Source of the DNA: Streptacidiphilus jeojiense
GTDB lineage: Bacteria; Actinomycetota; Actinomycetes; Streptomycetales; Streptomycetaceae
Direction: 5' to 3'
Assembly: GCF_000719095.1 (NCBI RefSeq)
Contig: NZ_JOEH01000022.1
Span: 112,709 to 176,708, forward strand
DNA: 64,000 nucleotides
Below are positions 63,903 to 64,000 of the stretch, piece by piece. Both the position numbers and the translations under genes were made by a program. The notes under the pieces are model-generated. The model saw only the letters and a program-made list of their open reading frames with translations. It did no database searches and was not told the origin of the DNA. Each line of letters opens with the position of its first letter. Within the stretch, counting starts at the first letter, position 1.

Positions 63903-64000
63903 ATTGTTCGGCGGCGTCCTACTCTCCCACAGGGTCCCCCCTGCAGTACCATCGGCGCTGTGAGGCTTAGCTTCCGGGTTCGGGATGTTACCGGGCGTTT
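63903..64000 (-). rRNA. rrf: 5S ribosomal RNA, 3' part
   Basis: Reading the minus strand from the right edge: ACGCCCGGTAACATCCCGAA, CCCGGAAGCTAAGCCTCACA, GCGCCGATGGTACTGCAGGG and GGACCCTGTGGGAGAGTAGG, then ACGCCGCCGAACAAT. This is the actinobacterial 5S rRNA. About the first 20 bases lie beyond the window. It is the last gene of an rrn operon that enters from the right. Confidence 0.97.

Overview
The window is high-GC actinobacterial DNA. It has GTG and TTG starts, very few AT-rich stretches, and a gene order that I recall from the core of Streptomyces chromosomes: murA, hup, malic enzyme, helD; ssrA, smpB, ctpA, ftsX, ftsE; prfB with two Ser/Thr kinases; NAD-glutamate dehydrogenase; secA; hpf, comF, lpqB, mtrB, mtrA; then an rRNA operon. 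I read it as a member of Streptomycetaceae (Streptomyces, Kitasatospora or Streptacidiphilus). The genus cannot be settled by eye.

Layout. 1-5.9 kb: the start of a GH20 hexosaminidase gene with a DasR-like operator, DUF3039, YqgE, MurA, an unknown GNAT-like protein, a MurJ-type flippase and HU. 6-11.6 kb: malic enzyme, HelD-type helicase and an HTH_42 (AlkZ/YcaQ superfamily) protein. 11.6-18.2 kb: tmRNA with SmpB, a CtpA protease, FtsX/FtsE, a zinc-ribbon membrane peptide, an LAETG surface protein and release factor 2. 18.3-25 kb: two membrane Ser/Thr kinases and a divergent FHA/FtsK-like protein with a damaged P-loop. 25-28.6 kb: a sugar ABC importer without its own ATPase. 28.7-33 kb: a small glycan cluster (flippase, GT-C enzyme, and a broken GT2-methyltransferase gene). 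33-41.9 kb: NAD-glutamate dehydrogenase with P5C dehydrogenase, then HAD, DUF6912 and Rv3235-family genes. 41.9-45.5 kb: SecA and a leaderless GNAT gene.

45.5-52.4 kb is the most interesting part. A five-gene minus-strand operon encodes an Agd3-like polysaccharide deacetylase, a PelF-like GT4 glycosyltransferase, a polytopic membrane protein, a spherulin-4 (GH135-like) protein and a GH114 endo-alpha-1,4-galactosaminidase lipoprotein. These are the building blocks of the Aspergillus galactosaminogalactan (GAG) locus in a bacterial operon. The fungal Gt4c glycosyltransferase/membrane fusion appears here as two genes overlapping by ATGA. I propose that it makes a partly deacetylated alpha-1,4-galactosamine-rich exopolysaccharide.

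52.4-64 kb: a YcaQ-type glycosylase, an orphan LuxR-type response regulator, long HPF, ComF, LpqB-MtrB-MtrA, a six-helix membrane protein, a MITE-like inverted repeat, a strong terminator and the 3' part of a 5S rRNA on the minus strand. Most operon ends carry clear GC-rich hairpins. At least three share a dispersed REP-like core. Two genes (GNAT at 44.9 kb and lpqB) end inside 15-bp tandem repeats that reiterate the stop codon.
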